A stretch of 64,000 nt of DNA from an uncultured Eubacteriales bacterium (GCA_900316455.1 ONCX01000016.1:1-64000), one strand, 5' to 3'; positions 17,543-27,365 are shown, numbered from the stretch's first letter. A program made the numbers and translations. The notes: generated by a model not told the origin, from the sequence alone.

Positions 17543-17971
17543 TCACATTTCCCTGAGCTTTTCCTGAAGCGCCGCGTCCTTTTTGGCTACGCCTTCCGCC
17601 ATGCTCTTTTTATACGCGGCGAATTTTTCCGAAAGACGTTCGTCGGAAAGCGCAAGCATCTGTATCGCAAGAAGCGCCGCGTTTGCAGAGCCGTCGATGG
17701 CAACTGTCGCCGGAATGCCTATGACAGGCAGCACTGTATGCGCAGCAAGCACTCCGCCGAGGTGCGCCGCCTTTCCCGCGGCGGCTATTATCACTCCGAA
17801 GCCGTTTGCTTTCGCGTTCCTGCTGAATTCGGCGGCTGCGTCCGGAGTTCTGTGGGCGGACATGACCCTTACCTCATACTCGACTCCGAATTCTTTAAGC
17901 GTCGCAACAGCCGGCTTTACTACCGGCAGATCGCTGTCGCTGCCCATGATTATCGCAACTTTTTTTGACAT
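17543..17971 (-). CDS. purE: N5-carboxyaminoimidazole ribonucleotide mutase
   Basis: PurE rearranges N5-CAIR to CAIR. The 142-residue class I form has IMGSDSDLPVVKP (substrate loop), VMSAHRTPD with the catalytic His, and AAAGKAAHLGGVLAAHT. AAGGAAAGG precedes the ATG. It is the first gene of the purine operon. PurC, PurB and the PurLQS group are not in the window. I saw no purine riboswitch in its leader. Confidence 0.95.
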   Translation of the reverse strand: MSKKVAIIMGSDSDLPVVKPAVATLKEFGVEYEVRVMSAHRTPDAAAEFSRNAKANGFGVIIAAAGKAAHLGGVLAAHTVLPVIGIPATVAIDGSANAALLAIQMLALSDERLSEKFAAYKKSMAEGVAKKDAALQEKLREM

Positions 17972-18028
17972 GAATATTTTCCTTTCCTTATTTTACAGAT
18001 TATTAAATTTTTCAATAAATAACCAGCA

Positions 18029-18110
18029 AAAGGCAAGTTTTCTATCGCTTCACAGAATATCCTATGATATTCTGATATAGGTACAAACAGAAAATCTTGC
18101 CTTTTACGTT
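18029..18110 (-). other. Inverted repeat between pfkA and purE
   Basis: The arms AAAGGCAAGTTTTCT and AGAAAATCTTGCCTTT flank an AT-rich loop that itself contains a GAATATC/GATATTC palindrome. It may be the pfkA terminator, although the U-tract is short, or a control structure in the purE leader. I cannot match it to a known riboswitch. Confidence 0.5.
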
Positions 18111-18141
18111 AACAGTCAATAATTAATAATTAATAATTTTA

Positions 18142-19113
18142 TCAGATGGAGACAACGTCGGCAATCTTGTAGAGTTCGTCCTCAAAGGGCTTCGTCATTT
18201 CGAGAGCCTCGTCAATATCAAAATCAACGACCTTGTCCTCCTTGATTCCTACAACTCTGTTGCCTATTCCCTGTTCAAGCAGTTCCACCGCGTGATAGCC
18301 CATCTGGGTAGCAATAACGCGGTCGCGCACTGTGGGAGAACCGCCTCTCTGAACATGTCCGAGAATTGTGGCTCTGGTGTCTATACCGGTGAGCTCCTGA
18401 ATATGGCGCGCAATGTTTTCCGTGCCGCCCACGCCCTCGGCGACAATGACAATGAAATTCTTCTTGCCTGTAGCCTGAGTTCTGGTGATCTTGGGAATAA
18501 CGTCCTTCTCAAGGTCGCAGGGTATCTCAGGAACGAGAATGGAGGTAGCTCCGCAGGCAATTCCGGTATGAAGCGCCAGATAGCCCGCGTTTCTGCCCAT
18601 GACCTCGACAACGCTGCAACGGTCGTGTGACTGGGAGGTATCGCGGATATTATCCACCATATGCATAGCTGTATTCATGGCGGTATCAAAGCCTATCGTA
18701 TAATCCGTAGAGCTTATATCGTTGTCGATTGTGCCTGGCAGACCGACACAGGGGATTCCCGCGTGAGTCAGGTCGCGCGCGCCTCTGTAGGAACCGTCGC
18801 CGCCGATAACGACAACGCCCTTGATTCCCAGCTCGCGGCAGTAATCGGCAGCCTGCTTAACGCCCTCCGGTGTGCGGAATTTTGGACTTCTGGCAGTATA
18901 AAGGACAGTACCGCCTCTGTGAATAATATCTGAAACGCTTCTCAGATCCATTTTGACAACTTCTCCGGTAATAAGACCGTTGTAGCCTCTCTGAACGCCG
19001 TAAACGTCCATACCCTTGAAAATAGCCGTTCTGACGACTGCTCTGACTGCGGCATTCATGCCTGGCGCGTCGCCGCCGCTGGTGAGAACCGCGATGGAAT
19101 TAGGATTGCTCAT
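18142..19113 (-). CDS. pfkA: 6-phosphofructokinase
   Basis: PfkA phosphorylates fructose-6-phosphate with ATP. The 323 residues show GGDAPGMN at 13-20 (ATP loop), GGDGS at 104-108, the catalytic PGTIDND at 126-132, and MGRNAGYLAL. The Gly at 104-105 and the short-chain length fit the ATP-dependent, allosteric bacterial type. GGGAGGAT precedes the ATG. It follows dnaE in the order usual for Clostridia, with 235 bases between them. Confidence 0.97.
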   Translation of the reverse strand: MSNPNSIAVLTSGGDAPGMNAAVRAVVRTAIFKGMDVYGVQRGYNGLITGEVVKMDLRSVSDIIHRGGTVLYTARSPKFRTPEGVKQAADYCRELGIKGVVVIGGDGSYRGARDLTHAGIPCVGLPGTIDNDISSTDYTIGFDTAMNTAMHMVDNIRDTSQSHDRCSVVEVMGRNAGYLALHTGIACGATSILVPEIPCDLEKDVIPKITRTQATGKKNFIVIVAEGVGGTENIARHIQELTGIDTRATILGHVQRGGSPTVRDRVIATQMGYHAVELLEQGIGNRVVGIKEDKVVDFDIDEALEMTKPFEDELYKIADVVSI

Positions 19114-19348
19114 TATAATATCCTCCCTGAAATCTTATTATGTATCCGTTCGCTGTCGAAAAAAATTATTTCCGACATTACGTTCATATCAATTATATCA
19201 TAATATCAGAATTTAGCAACAACTTTTTGCCAAAAAACAGGATTTTTTCAGGATTTTTCTGTTTTTTTCCGTTTTTCATAATTTTATTTGATTCAGCGGC
19301 AGCTCTCTGCAATTCTCAAATAATCAAAAAGCTTCATGCCGCCGTTTT

Positions 19349-22300
19349 TTACACTGTTTCATAACGCACGGCGACATTGCCCTCGCCAAGAATGCGCGTA
19401 AGCTCCTCTAACATTACCTTATTCATCATAACACGGTACTGAACCGGCGCCTCGATCATTTCTCCGCTGTCCGCGCATCTTATGAATACCCTCGATATGC
19501 CGTCGAACACCTTTATTACTTTAAGTGCGCGCTGCCATTCCGGCGACTTCATCGACGACACGCGCAGGAATAATATCGGATTGCCCTTTTGCCGCTGCGG
19601 TTCGCCGCGCCGCGTGCCGGACTGCGGATTGGATTCGCGGCGGTATGCTCCCGATTCCGATTCAATCTGCGGCAGGTTATCCGCCTGTGCCGGAGTGAAT
19701 ACCCTCTCGCATATTATCTTAGGCTCTTCCTCCTCCCGCAGACTTATCCTGCCGTCGATTATCAGCGGCACATGCTCGGCAATAATTCCGCCGGAACCAG
19801 CGAGTACCTTCGGAAAAACAATCATTTCCAATGAGCCGCCGGAATCCTCGATATCCGCAAACGCCATTTTTTCGTTGTTCTTTGAAAGCTTCAGCTTGAT
19901 TTTATCTATCATCACGAGAAGACGGACATTTTTCCCGTCGCAAAAGCGCGTGTCAGTCTCGTCCTCCGCTCCGGCGATTATCTGCGGAATTGAAACCGCG
20001 TGAACCCGCTTGGCAATATCATTGTACGCTTCAAGCGGGTGCGAACTGAGATAAAGCTCAGTGACCTCCTTTTCCATGGCTAAAAGCTCGCCAAGCGGAA
20101 ATTCCTCCGTTTTTGGCAATTCCAAGCCCTGACCGCCGTTTTCCTCTTCGCCGAAAAGATTGAGCTGTCCCTCGATGTTGCGCCGCCTGTCCTCTTCGAG
20201 ATAATCCATCACCATGTCAATTGAAATCAGCATTTGCCGGCGGTTGTCGGCAAGTCCGTCGAGCGCTCCGCTTTTGATAAGGCTCTCAATTGCGCGGCGG
20301 TTGACTTCCGTTCCACATGCTCTGCTGCAAAATTCAGAAAATCTTTTGAATTTTCCTCCCGCTTCCCGCTCCCTGATTATACGCACTATCGCGCCCCTGC
20401 CTAAATTCTTTATGGCAAGCAGTCCGAAGCGTATTCCGGCGGGCGTATAGGTAAATTCGACGTCGCTCTCGTTTATGCTCGGCGGAAGCACGGGGATTCC
20501 CATTCGTCTGCATTCCTCGATATATTCCGACACCTTTCCCCGCCAGTCGAGTACGCTTGTCAGCAACGCGGACATGTATTCTCCGGGGAACTTGCATTTG
20601 AGATACGCAGTCTGATACGCCACCACGGCATAGCATACGGCATGGCTCTTGTTGAATGCGTATGACGCAAAGGACTCCATCTCGCCGAATATCTTTTCCG
20701 CCGTCTCACGCTTTACTCCCCGCGCAATCGCGCCTTCTACAATAACATTCCCGTCTTCGTCCTTCAGCCCGTTCAGAAAAACCTCGCGCTCCTTCCGCAT
20801 AACGTCGTGCTTCTTCTTGCTCATTGCGCGGCGCACAACGTCGGCGCGTCCCAGAGAATATCCCGCAAGCTCTCGGAATATCTGCATGACCTGCTCCTGA
20901 TATACAATGCAGCCGTAGGTCACGTCGAGTATTTTCCCAAGCCGTTCGTCGTCGTATTTTATATTTGACGGATTCCTGCTGTTTTCTATATATTTTGGAA
21001 TGGACGCCATCGGTCCGGGACGGTACAGCGACAGTACTGCTGTGAGATCCTCGACGCTCTTTGGCTCCATTCGCTGCAGAACGCTTCGCATACCCGACGA
21101 TTCAAACTGAAATACGCCCTCAGTCTCTCCAGCCGACATCATTCCGAATACCTCCGCGTCGTCATACGGAATATCCTTCATGCTGAAATCCGGGCGCGTG
21201 CGGCGTATCATTCTCTCGGCGTCCTTTATGACTGTCAGGTTGCGAATGCCAAGAAAATCCATTTTGAGCAGTCCAAGCTCTTCAAGCGTTGTCATTGTGT
21301 ACTGGGTAACCGCAACGCCGTCGTTGACCGCAAGCGGCACATATTCGCTCACCGGAAGCCGCGTGATAACCACTCCGGCGGCATGTGTGGAGGCGTGGCG
21401 CGGCATTCCCTCAAGACTCATGGAAATATCAAGAAGCTCCTTTGTCTGCGGGTCGCTTTCGTATTCCCTGCGAAGGCTCTCCGATTCCTCAAGCGCCTGA
21501 TTAAGAGTGATATGGAGGGAATTCGGTATCATCTTCGCTATGCGGTCGGGGACGCTGTAGGGCAGTCCCAAAGCGCGCCCCACATCGCGTACCGCCGCCT
21601 TTGCAGCCATTGTGCCGAACGTTATGATCTGCGCGACATTGTCCGCTCCGTACTTTCTTATAACGTAATCTATAACCTCCTGCCGCCGCTCGTTACAGAA
21701 ATCAATATCAAAATCCGGCATGCTTACGCGTTCGGGATTGAGAAAGCGCTCAAAAAGAAGGTCGTACTTCATCGGGTCAACGTCGGTAATTCCCACGCAG
21801 TAAGCCGCAAGACTTCCCGCGCCGGAGCCTCTGCCCGGACCTACCGGAATGCCGTGGGATTTGGCGTACTGCACAAAGTCGTTGACTATCAGATAATAGT
21901 CGGTGTAGCCCATTCTTTCTACAACCGAAAGCTCGTAGTCCAAACGAGAAGTCAACCGCTCTTCGTCCGGATTTTCATATCTCGCCCTGAGTCCGTCAAA
22001 GCACATCTTTCTCAGGTACTCCGCGTGAGAGACTCCCTCCGGCACGTCGAAATGCGGCAGCTTTGTGTGTCCGAATTCAAATTCCACATTGCAGCGTTCT
22101 GCAATCCTTACAGTGTTGTCGGCTGCCTCAGGATATTCCGGAAAAAGCGAGCGCATTTCATCCTCGCTTTTCAGATAGAATTCATTTGTAGGGAATCTGA
22201 ACGCGCCCGCATCGTCAACCGTGCTTTTGGTCTGTATGCAGAGAAGTATTTCATGCGTTCTCGCGTCGCTTTTTTTGATGTAGTGGCAGTCGTTGGTAAC

Positions 22301-22927
22301 CGCAAGCGGTATGCCCGTTTCGTTGTGAATCCTGATAATTCCGGCGTTGACGGTCTTTTGCTCCTCTATGCCGTGGTTCTGGAGTTCAAGGAAAAAATTC
22401 CCCTCTCCGAACATGTCACGGTATTCCAGCGCCATGTTATACGCCGAAACATAATCGCCGTTCAGAAGCAGCTTGGGAATATCTCCGGCAAGACACGCCG
22501 ACAGCGCAATAAGCCCCTCAGAATGCTCCGAAAGCGTCCGGCGGTCAATTCTCGGCTTCACATAAAAGCCCTCTGTCCATGAGAGCGACACTAATTTGAT
22601 GAGATTGCGGTATCCGGTCATGTTTTCACAGAGAAGGACAAGGTGAGAATAGTCCGAGTCAACGCCGTGGGTCTTATCCTTCATTCCCCGTGGAGCCACA
22701 TACATCTCGCAACCGATTATCGGCTTTATTCCCTGCTTTACGGCTTCCTTATAGAAATCCACCGCGCCGTACATCGCGCCGTGGTCGGTTATCGCCACAG
22801 CCTCCTGCCCCAGCTCCTTCACGGCTGCGACAAGCTCCTTTATCCGGCACGCCCCGTCAAGCAGACTGTATTCACTGTGCAGATGAAGATGTGCAAATAT
22901 TTCAATCAGCCCCCTTTCCGGAAACAA
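19349..22927 (-). CDS. dnaE: DNA polymerase III alpha subunit (DnaE)
   Basis: This 1,192-residue replicative polymerase has the PHP domain first (HLHLHSEYSLLDG at 13-25), the polymerase palm with PDFDIDF near residue 400, the helix-hairpin-helix part and a C-terminal OB-fold. There is no exonuclease insert, so it is DnaE rather than PolC. The start is odd. Family members begin just before 'HLHLHSEYS'. The strong ribosome site (GAAAGGGGG) is followed in frame only by CTG, ATT, GAA and ATA. The nearest canonical start is TTG at 22927, upstream of that site and with none of its own. Initiation at ATT 22906 or ATA 22900 is plausible. A TATAAT lies just upstream of 22927. Confidence 0.95.
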   Translation of the reverse strand: MFPERGLIEIFAHLHLHSEYSLLDGACRIKELVAAVKELGQEAVAITDHGAMYGAVDFYKEAVKQGIKPIIGCEMYVAPRGMKDKTHGVDSDYSHLVLLCENMTGYRNLIKLVSLSWTEGFYVKPRIDRRTLSEHSEGLIALSACLAGDIPKLLLNGDYVSAYNMALEYRDMFGEGNFFLELQNHGIEEQKTVNAGIIRIHNETGIPLAVTNDCHYIKKSDARTHEILLCIQTKSTVDDAGAFRFPTNEFYLKSEDEMRSLFPEYPEAADNTVRIAERCNVEFEFGHTKLPHFDVPEGVSHAEYLRKMCFDGLRARYENPDEERLTSRLDYELSVVERMGYTDYYLIVNDFVQYAKSHGIPVGPGRGSGAGSLAAYCVGITDVDPMKYDLLFERFLNPERVSMPDFDIDFCNERRQEVIDYVIRKYGADNVAQIITFGTMAAKAAVRDVGRALGLPYSVPDRIAKMIPNSLHITLNQALEESESLRREYESDPQTKELLDISMSLEGMPRHASTHAAGVVITRLPVSEYVPLAVNDGVAVTQYTMTTLEELGLLKMDFLGIRNLTVIKDAERMIRRTRPDFSMKDIPYDDAEVFGMMSAGETEGVFQFESSGMRSVLQRMEPKSVEDLTAVLSLYRPGPMASIPKYIENSRNPSNIKYDDERLGKILDVTYGCIVYQEQVMQIFRELAGYSLGRADVVRRAMSKKKHDVMRKEREVFLNGLKDEDGNVIVEGAIARGVKRETAEKIFGEMESFASYAFNKSHAVCYAVVAYQTAYLKCKFPGEYMSALLTSVLDWRGKVSEYIEECRRMGIPVLPPSINESDVEFTYTPAGIRFGLLAIKNLGRGAIVRIIREREAGGKFKRFSEFCSRACGTEVNRRAIESLIKSGALDGLADNRRQMLISIDMVMDYLEEDRRRNIEGQLNLFGEEENGGQGLELPKTEEFPLGELLAMEKEVTELYLSSHPLEAYNDIAKRVHAVSIPQIIAGAEDETDTRFCDGKNVRLLVMIDKIKLKLSKNNEKMAFADIEDSGGSLEMIVFPKVLAGSGGIIAEHVPLIIDGRISLREEEEPKIICERVFTPAQADNLPQIESESGAYRRESNPQSGTRRGEPQRQKGNPILFLRVSSMKSPEWQRALKVIKVFDGISRVFIRCADSGEMIEAPVQYRVMMNKVMLEELTRILGEGNVAVRYETV

Positions 22928-22950
22928 ATTATACCGAATCAGGCACGCCG

Positions 22951-23337
22951 TTACTCATCAATTATTTCTATCTCGCCACTAAGCACTTTATACAGGTGAC
23001 AATTTTTTGCGCGTTCCACCGCGGCTTTCACGTCGGCTTCAGGAGCGTCGGAAATAACTCTTACATTTCGTGTGATAACGGTTTTTCCGTCCTTTGTCTC
23101 CATGCTTACGTCAACAAATATCTCTTCGTACTGAATGCCCCGTTTGCGGAGTACTCCGCTCACAGTCATATTGGTGCAGCTCGCCAGCGCCGCTTCCATA
23201 AGCTCGGACGGCGACATGCGGTTCACACCCTGCTGTGCGCGGCTGTCGGCGATTATTGGTTCAAATCCGGCAATTCCGTTCTCGGATTTTGTAAGATATG
23301 GATTCTCCGCGTTTTTCATGTTATATGAATGTATCAT
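22951..23337 (-). CDS. OsmC-family peroxiredoxin-like protein
   Basis: The 128-residue protein has the OsmC fold pattern: 'NRMSPSELMEAALASCTNMTV' with the first redox Cys, and KNCHLYKVLSGEIEI with the second. OsmC/Ohr proteins reduce organic hydroperoxides through this Cys pair. The spacing fits the YhfA/OsmC subgroup rather than true Ohr. GAGGTGAGG precedes the ATG. Only 24 bases separate it from dnaE. Confidence 0.88.
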   Translation of the reverse strand: MIHSYNMKNAENPYLTKSENGIAGFEPIIADSRAQQGVNRMSPSELMEAALASCTNMTVSGVLRKRGIQYEEIFVDVSMETKDGKTVITRNVRVISDAPEADVKAAVERAKNCHLYKVLSGEIEIIDE

Positions 23338-23384
23338 AATAAAAACCTCACCTCAGATATTCCATTATTTTTTTGATCCTTATA

Positions 23385-24263
23385 TTATTCCTCAGCCAGC
23401 TCCATAAGCTTCTTCAGCCGGTGATTAACGCCGCTGCGGGTTATTGGCTGGCTCAGATTCTCGCTCAGGTCACGGAGTGTCATTTCCGGATTTTCCAGCC
23501 TGAGACGCGCTATCTCGCGAAGCTCCGGCGGAATTCCGGCATATCCGCTTTTCCTTATCAGCTTGCGTATCGCCGCGCACTGCTGCTCCGAAGCGGAAAG
23601 CGTGCGGTCGATATTCGCCTGATCGCAGTTGAACTGACGGTTCACCTTATTGCGGACGTCGCGCACCGTTTTGGTCTGCTCTATGCTCTGGACAGCGTAT
23701 TTTGCCCCCATTTTTTTCATAATGCTGATTATGTCATCCGCGCCCTTGATGTAGAGAAGCCAGCGGTCGCCCCTTTGCAGCTTGTGTCCCTTGATTCCGG
23801 CTCTTCCGAGAGTGTCGGACAGAATGTCGCTCCTGCGCTCGCTGCCCGTGAGGAATTCCATATGATAATCCCTGCTCGGCTCGGCGACCGTTCCGCATAC
23901 GATAAAAACCCCTCTCAGAAATGAAGCGACACAGCATTCCTTATCTAAAATTCCACCGCTTGTACCGGCGAATCGGGCGCAAATCATCTTTTTCTGTTCG
24001 GAATTGGGAATTTTTACCATATATCTGCTGCCTCCGCTGCCCGCCTTGGCAAGGGTAATCACATCGGCGTATACTCCGCAGACAGAAGCCATTGTCTCCC
24101 CTATCAGATCGGCAATTCCCTTTGTTTCGGTGGCATAGGAATCATGCCCCTCGCTGAGAAGCCTCGAATACAGCAAAAGACCGTAAGCCTCCGCCAGTCG
24201 GCAGCAGTCGCTTTCCGGTCTTATTCGGCACAATTCGGATTTTACTACTGTTGAATATGACAT
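23385..24263 (-). CDS. whiA: DNA-binding protein WhiA
   Basis: The 292 residues show the WhiA layout: an N-terminal half related to LAGLIDADG endonucleases without catalytic residues (LRGVFIVCGTVAEPSRDYHMEF) and a C-terminal helix-turn-helix (RLRLENPEMTLRDLSENL, then PITRSGVNHRLKKL). WhiA links cell division and chromosome segregation in Gram-positives. In most Firmicutes the order is rapZ-yvcK-whiA; here yvcK (GlmR) is missing between rapZ and whiA. AAGGAGA lies about 13 bases before the ATG. Confidence 0.95.
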   Translation of the reverse strand: MSYSTVVKSELCRIRPESDCCRLAEAYGLLLYSRLLSEGHDSYATETKGIADLIGETMASVCGVYADVITLAKAGSGGSRYMVKIPNSEQKKMICARFAGTSGGILDKECCVASFLRGVFIVCGTVAEPSRDYHMEFLTGSERRSDILSDTLGRAGIKGHKLQRGDRWLLYIKGADDIISIMKKMGAKYAVQSIEQTKTVRDVRNKVNRQFNCDQANIDRTLSASEQQCAAIRKLIRKSGYAGIPPELREIARLRLENPEMTLRDLSENLSQPITRSGVNHRLKKLMELAEE

Positions 24264-24362
24264 ATCGCTCTGATAGTCTCCTTTTATTATCGTGTACCAG
24301 CGTCATTAACGCGCCGTCCGCACATTACCAGACCTGCTGTTGATATAATAAGCCCATAACCC

Positions 24363-25220
24363 CTATTTAGTGATATCCCTGTGAGAGATTACAACCTTAT
24401 TGCCCTTTGAAGCGAGGTAACCGCCTAAATTTTCGGCAATTGTCACCGAACGGTGCTTGCCGCCAGTGCAGCCCATCGCAATCACAAGCTCGCTCTTGCC
24501 CTCTTTCTTGTAAAGCGGCAGAAGATAGTCGATCATATCATACAGCCGGCTGAGAAATCCCATTGTAGAATTATCTTTCATAACATATTCTCTGACGCAG
24601 CTTTCCAGACCCGTGTGGTGCTTCAGCTCCGGCACATAATACGGATTCGGGAAGCATCGCACGTCAAAAATCAGATCGGCTTCCTTATTCGGTCCGTACT
24701 TGAATCCGAACGACATTACACGTATTACCATCTGCGCCGAAACGTTGCCGCCGAACATCTCCTTGACCCGCTCCTTTAGCTGCGCGGGTGAAAGCTCGGT
24801 GGTATCTATCAGATAATCCGACATCTTATACGCAGGTTCGAGCATTCTGATTTCTTCCTCAACAGCCTTCTCCAGCGAGCCTTCAAAATCTTCCGCGAGA
24901 GGATGCTTGCGACGAGTCTCCTTGTACCTGTTGAGAAGCACATGCTTGCTGCAATTGATATATAAAACCTTAAACGGCTTTTTTTCCACTTTAAGCACTT
25001 CAAGGTCGGTGATAAGCGTTCGGAACGGTTCGCCTCCGCGAATGTCAGTTACCACCGCAACCTTGTCAAATTCCTCCTGTGAATTGAGACATATCCGATA
25101 AAATCTCAATATCATCACCGGCGGCATATTGTCCACACAATAATATCCTATATCCTCCAGTGCGTCCACTACCAGCGATTTTCCCGCGCCGGAAAGTCCC
25201 GTAACTATCAAAAAATCCAT
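24363..25220 (-). CDS. rapZ: RNase adapter RapZ / YvcJ nucleotide-binding protein
   Basis: The 285-residue P-loop protein has GLSGAGKS at 8-15, the DALEDIGYYCVDNMPP segment, VRCFPNPYYVPELKHHTG, and MGCTGGKHRSVTIAENL near the C-terminus. In E. coli RapZ controls GlmS synthesis through small RNAs. In Gram-positives YvcJ hydrolyses nucleotides and its target is less clear. It lies between murB and whiA. ACGGAGGAC precedes the ATG. Confidence 0.95.
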   Translation of the reverse strand: MDFLIVTGLSGAGKSLVVDALEDIGYYCVDNMPPVMILRFYRICLNSQEEFDKVAVVTDIRGGEPFRTLITDLEVLKVEKKPFKVLYINCSKHVLLNRYKETRRKHPLAEDFEGSLEKAVEEEIRMLEPAYKMSDYLIDTTELSPAQLKERVKEMFGGNVSAQMVIRVMSFGFKYGPNKEADLIFDVRCFPNPYYVPELKHHTGLESCVREYVMKDNSTMGFLSRLYDMIDYLLPLYKKEGKSELVIAMGCTGGKHRSVTIAENLGGYLASKGNKVVISHRDITK

Positions 25221-25279
25221 CAGTTTGTCCTCCGTTTTTACGCTTACGGATATTCCTTTGCTTTATACATAATTAAATT

Positions 25280-26197
25280 CTACTCTCCGGTCTTGCGAAC
25301 CTCACATTCAAGCTCTATACCCGTTTCATTCCTGACTGTTTCCTGAATCCTCGCTATCAGTTCCAGAACGTCACCGCAGGTCGCGCCGCCTGCATTAACT
25401 ATGAATCCGGCGTGCTTGGGGCTGACCTGCGCCCCGCCTACCTGCGTTCCTTTGAGTCCGCACTGCTCGATAAGCCCGCCGGCAAAATACCCCACGGGGC
25501 GTTTGAATACGCTCCCCGCGCTCGGGTATTCCAATGGCTGCTTATCCCTGCGGCGTTCCATCAGCTCGTCCATTTTAGCCTTTATTTCCTCTTTATCGCC
25601 CTTTTCCAATTTCAGGTTCAGCGCCGTTATCACATATCCGCCGTCCGAATATGCGCTGTGGCGGTAAGCGAAATCCAGCTCCCCGCCCTCAAAGCTGCCC
25701 CATTTTCCTGTGGCAAGCTCCACATGCTCGCAGGACACGACAACGTTCTTCATCTCGCCGCCGTAAGCCCCCGCGTCCATGAACGCCGCACCGCCGCACG
25801 AGCCTGGAATTCCCCACGCGAATTCCAGACCCGTCAGCGAATGCTCCAGCGCGAACGCGCACAGCTTAGAGAGCTGCGCCCCCGCGCCGCAGTGCAGCGT
25901 ACTGTCGTCATTAAATCCGACCTCGCAGAATTCCCCGCCCAGTCTGAGAACCGCGCCTCTTATTCCCTTGTCCGAAACCAGCAGATTTGACCCGTTGCCC
26001 AGCACAAACACCGGAATGCCCTTCTCATTACATAAGTCCACAACCATGTCAAGCTGTTCTTTATTATTCACGGTAATGAAGAGGTCGGCACAGCCGCCTA
26101 TTTTGAATGTTGTGTGGTTCTTCATGGGTTCGTCAGCCCTGACCTCGCAGCCAAAGCTTTCTATAAGAGAACTGTATTGCAGAAATTCGTTTGCCAT
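25280..26197 (-). CDS. murB: UDP-N-acetylenolpyruvoylglucosamine reductase
   Basis: MurB reduces enolpyruvyl-UDP-GlcNAc to UDP-MurNAc with FAD and NADPH, in peptidoglycan precursor synthesis. The 305 residues fit the shorter Gram-positive type. FAD-binding motifs are HTTFKIGGCADLF and VFVLGNGSNLLVSDKGIRGAV. YRHSAYSD and GSVFKRP carry catalytic residues. The C-terminus VSPKHAGFIVNAGGATCGDVL is conserved. GGAGGAAT precedes the ATG. Confidence 0.96.
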   Translation of the reverse strand: MANEFLQYSSLIESFGCEVRADEPMKNHTTFKIGGCADLFITVNNKEQLDMVVDLCNEKGIPVFVLGNGSNLLVSDKGIRGAVLRLGGEFCEVGFNDDSTLHCGAGAQLSKLCAFALEHSLTGLEFAWGIPGSCGGAAFMDAGAYGGEMKNVVVSCEHVELATGKWGSFEGGELDFAYRHSAYSDGGYVITALNLKLEKGDKEEIKAKMDELMERRRDKQPLEYPSAGSVFKRPVGYFAGGLIEQCGLKGTQVGGAQVSPKHAGFIVNAGGATCGDVLELIARIQETVRNETGIELECEVRKTGE

Positions 26198-26291
26198 CAG
26201 ATATTAATTCCTCCGGATTGTTTTTTTGTTTTATTTTTTACAGTGTTATTTATAACTAAGGAAACGCTGAATAATATACGCGACAACAAAA

Positions 26292-27260
26292 TTATTCGGC
26301 GTTCAGATAGAGATTCGCCGCGCCTATGATTCCCGCGTCATTGCCGAGAGTCGCAACCACTATCTCTGTCTGCTTGGCGAGATTCTTGCCGAAACGCTCT
26401 TTGTTTACATAGCTCATCAGAGGCGCGAGAAGCGTGTCGCCTTCCTTGCTTACGCCGCCGCCTATGCATATGATGTCCGGCTGGAAAATATTTATGACGT
26501 TCGCAACTCCGCAGGCTATGTAGAATATATATCTGTTTACAACCTCTATACCTGCCTTGTCGCCCATGCGGTAAGCGTCAAACGCGGTCTTGCCGTTGAC
26601 ATTTCTCAGGTCGCCGTCGGCGATGTTCCACATCGAGGACGTCTTGCAGTCAAGCATTTTAAGCTGCGTCTGATAAATAAGAGCAGAAGCGGAGGCGTAT
26701 GCCTCCCAGCAGCCGTCTCTTCCACAAGTGCAATGTCTGCCGTCCGCGACGATCACCATGTGACCCAGCTCGCCGCCAGCGTAATTGGAGCCGCTGTAAA
26801 TTTTTCTGTCTATAATTATGCCGCCGCCTACGCCAGTGCCGAGAGTGACGCACACGGCGTTTCTCGCGCCCTTTGCCGCGCCGGCTATGGATTCGCCGAA
26901 TGCTGCCGCGTTGGCGTCGTTCTCAATGAATACCTTGCGACCCAAACGTTCCTTGAGCTTTTCGGCAACGGGATAATTCTTCATTCCTAAATTACCAGAA
27001 AATTCAAGCATTCCTGTAGCCGAATTGACCGAGCCGGGACAGCCGAGACCGATATTCTCAACATCGTCAAAGCTCACGCCCGCGTTTTCAACCGCGAGAT
27101 GACATGCCGTCGCAATGTCGTCCATGATGTCGTCAGCCGGACGCGGAGGCTGATTCGGAGAATTGGTCGGAACGGCAGCCTTGCCGATAATGGAATTATT
27201 CTCGTCAACTACGCCGACTTTAACGCTCATGCCGCCCAGATCGATACCAAGATTGTACAT
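26292..27260 (-). CDS. ROK-family sugar kinase, probable glucokinase
   Basis: The 322-residue protein opens with NLGIDLGGMSVKVGVVDE (phosphate loop), then FIENDANAAAFGE, the second ATP loop CVTLGTGVGGGIIID, and the ROK zinc motif CTCGRDGCWEAYASASAL. Firmicute ROK glucokinases share this layout. I chose ATG 27260 because GAGGTG lies seven bases upstream; longer starts lack one. It separates hprK from murB and may feed glycolysis together with pfkA. Confidence 0.88.
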   Translation of the reverse strand: MYNLGIDLGGMSVKVGVVDENNSIIGKAAVPTNSPNQPPRPADDIMDDIATACHLAVENAGVSFDDVENIGLGCPGSVNSATGMLEFSGNLGMKNYPVAEKLKERLGRKVFIENDANAAAFGESIAGAAKGARNAVCVTLGTGVGGGIIIDRKIYSGSNYAGGELGHMVIVADGRHCTCGRDGCWEAYASASALIYQTQLKMLDCKTSSMWNIADGDLRNVNGKTAFDAYRMGDKAGIEVVNRYIFYIACGVANVINIFQPDIICIGGGVSKEGDTLLAPLMSYVNKERFGKNLAKQTEIVVATLGNDAGIIGAANLYLNAE

Positions 27261-27365
27261 AAAAATACACCTCAACAAATTTATTTTTAACACACAGCCT
27301 CCGTATTGCGGGAAACTCATGCATTATTTCATATAATAATTGAATGTAATTAAATCAGAAGGAAA

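Noticed and set aside
17972..18141. Possible purine riboswitch before purE
   Set aside because: The conserved core of purine or PRPP-type riboswitches is not visible; only a long inverted repeat is present.
23260..23300. GGTTCAAATCC, similar to a tRNA T-loop
   Set aside because: It lies inside the OsmC-like coding sequence and no cloverleaf can be built around it. No tRNA or rRNA gene was found in the window.
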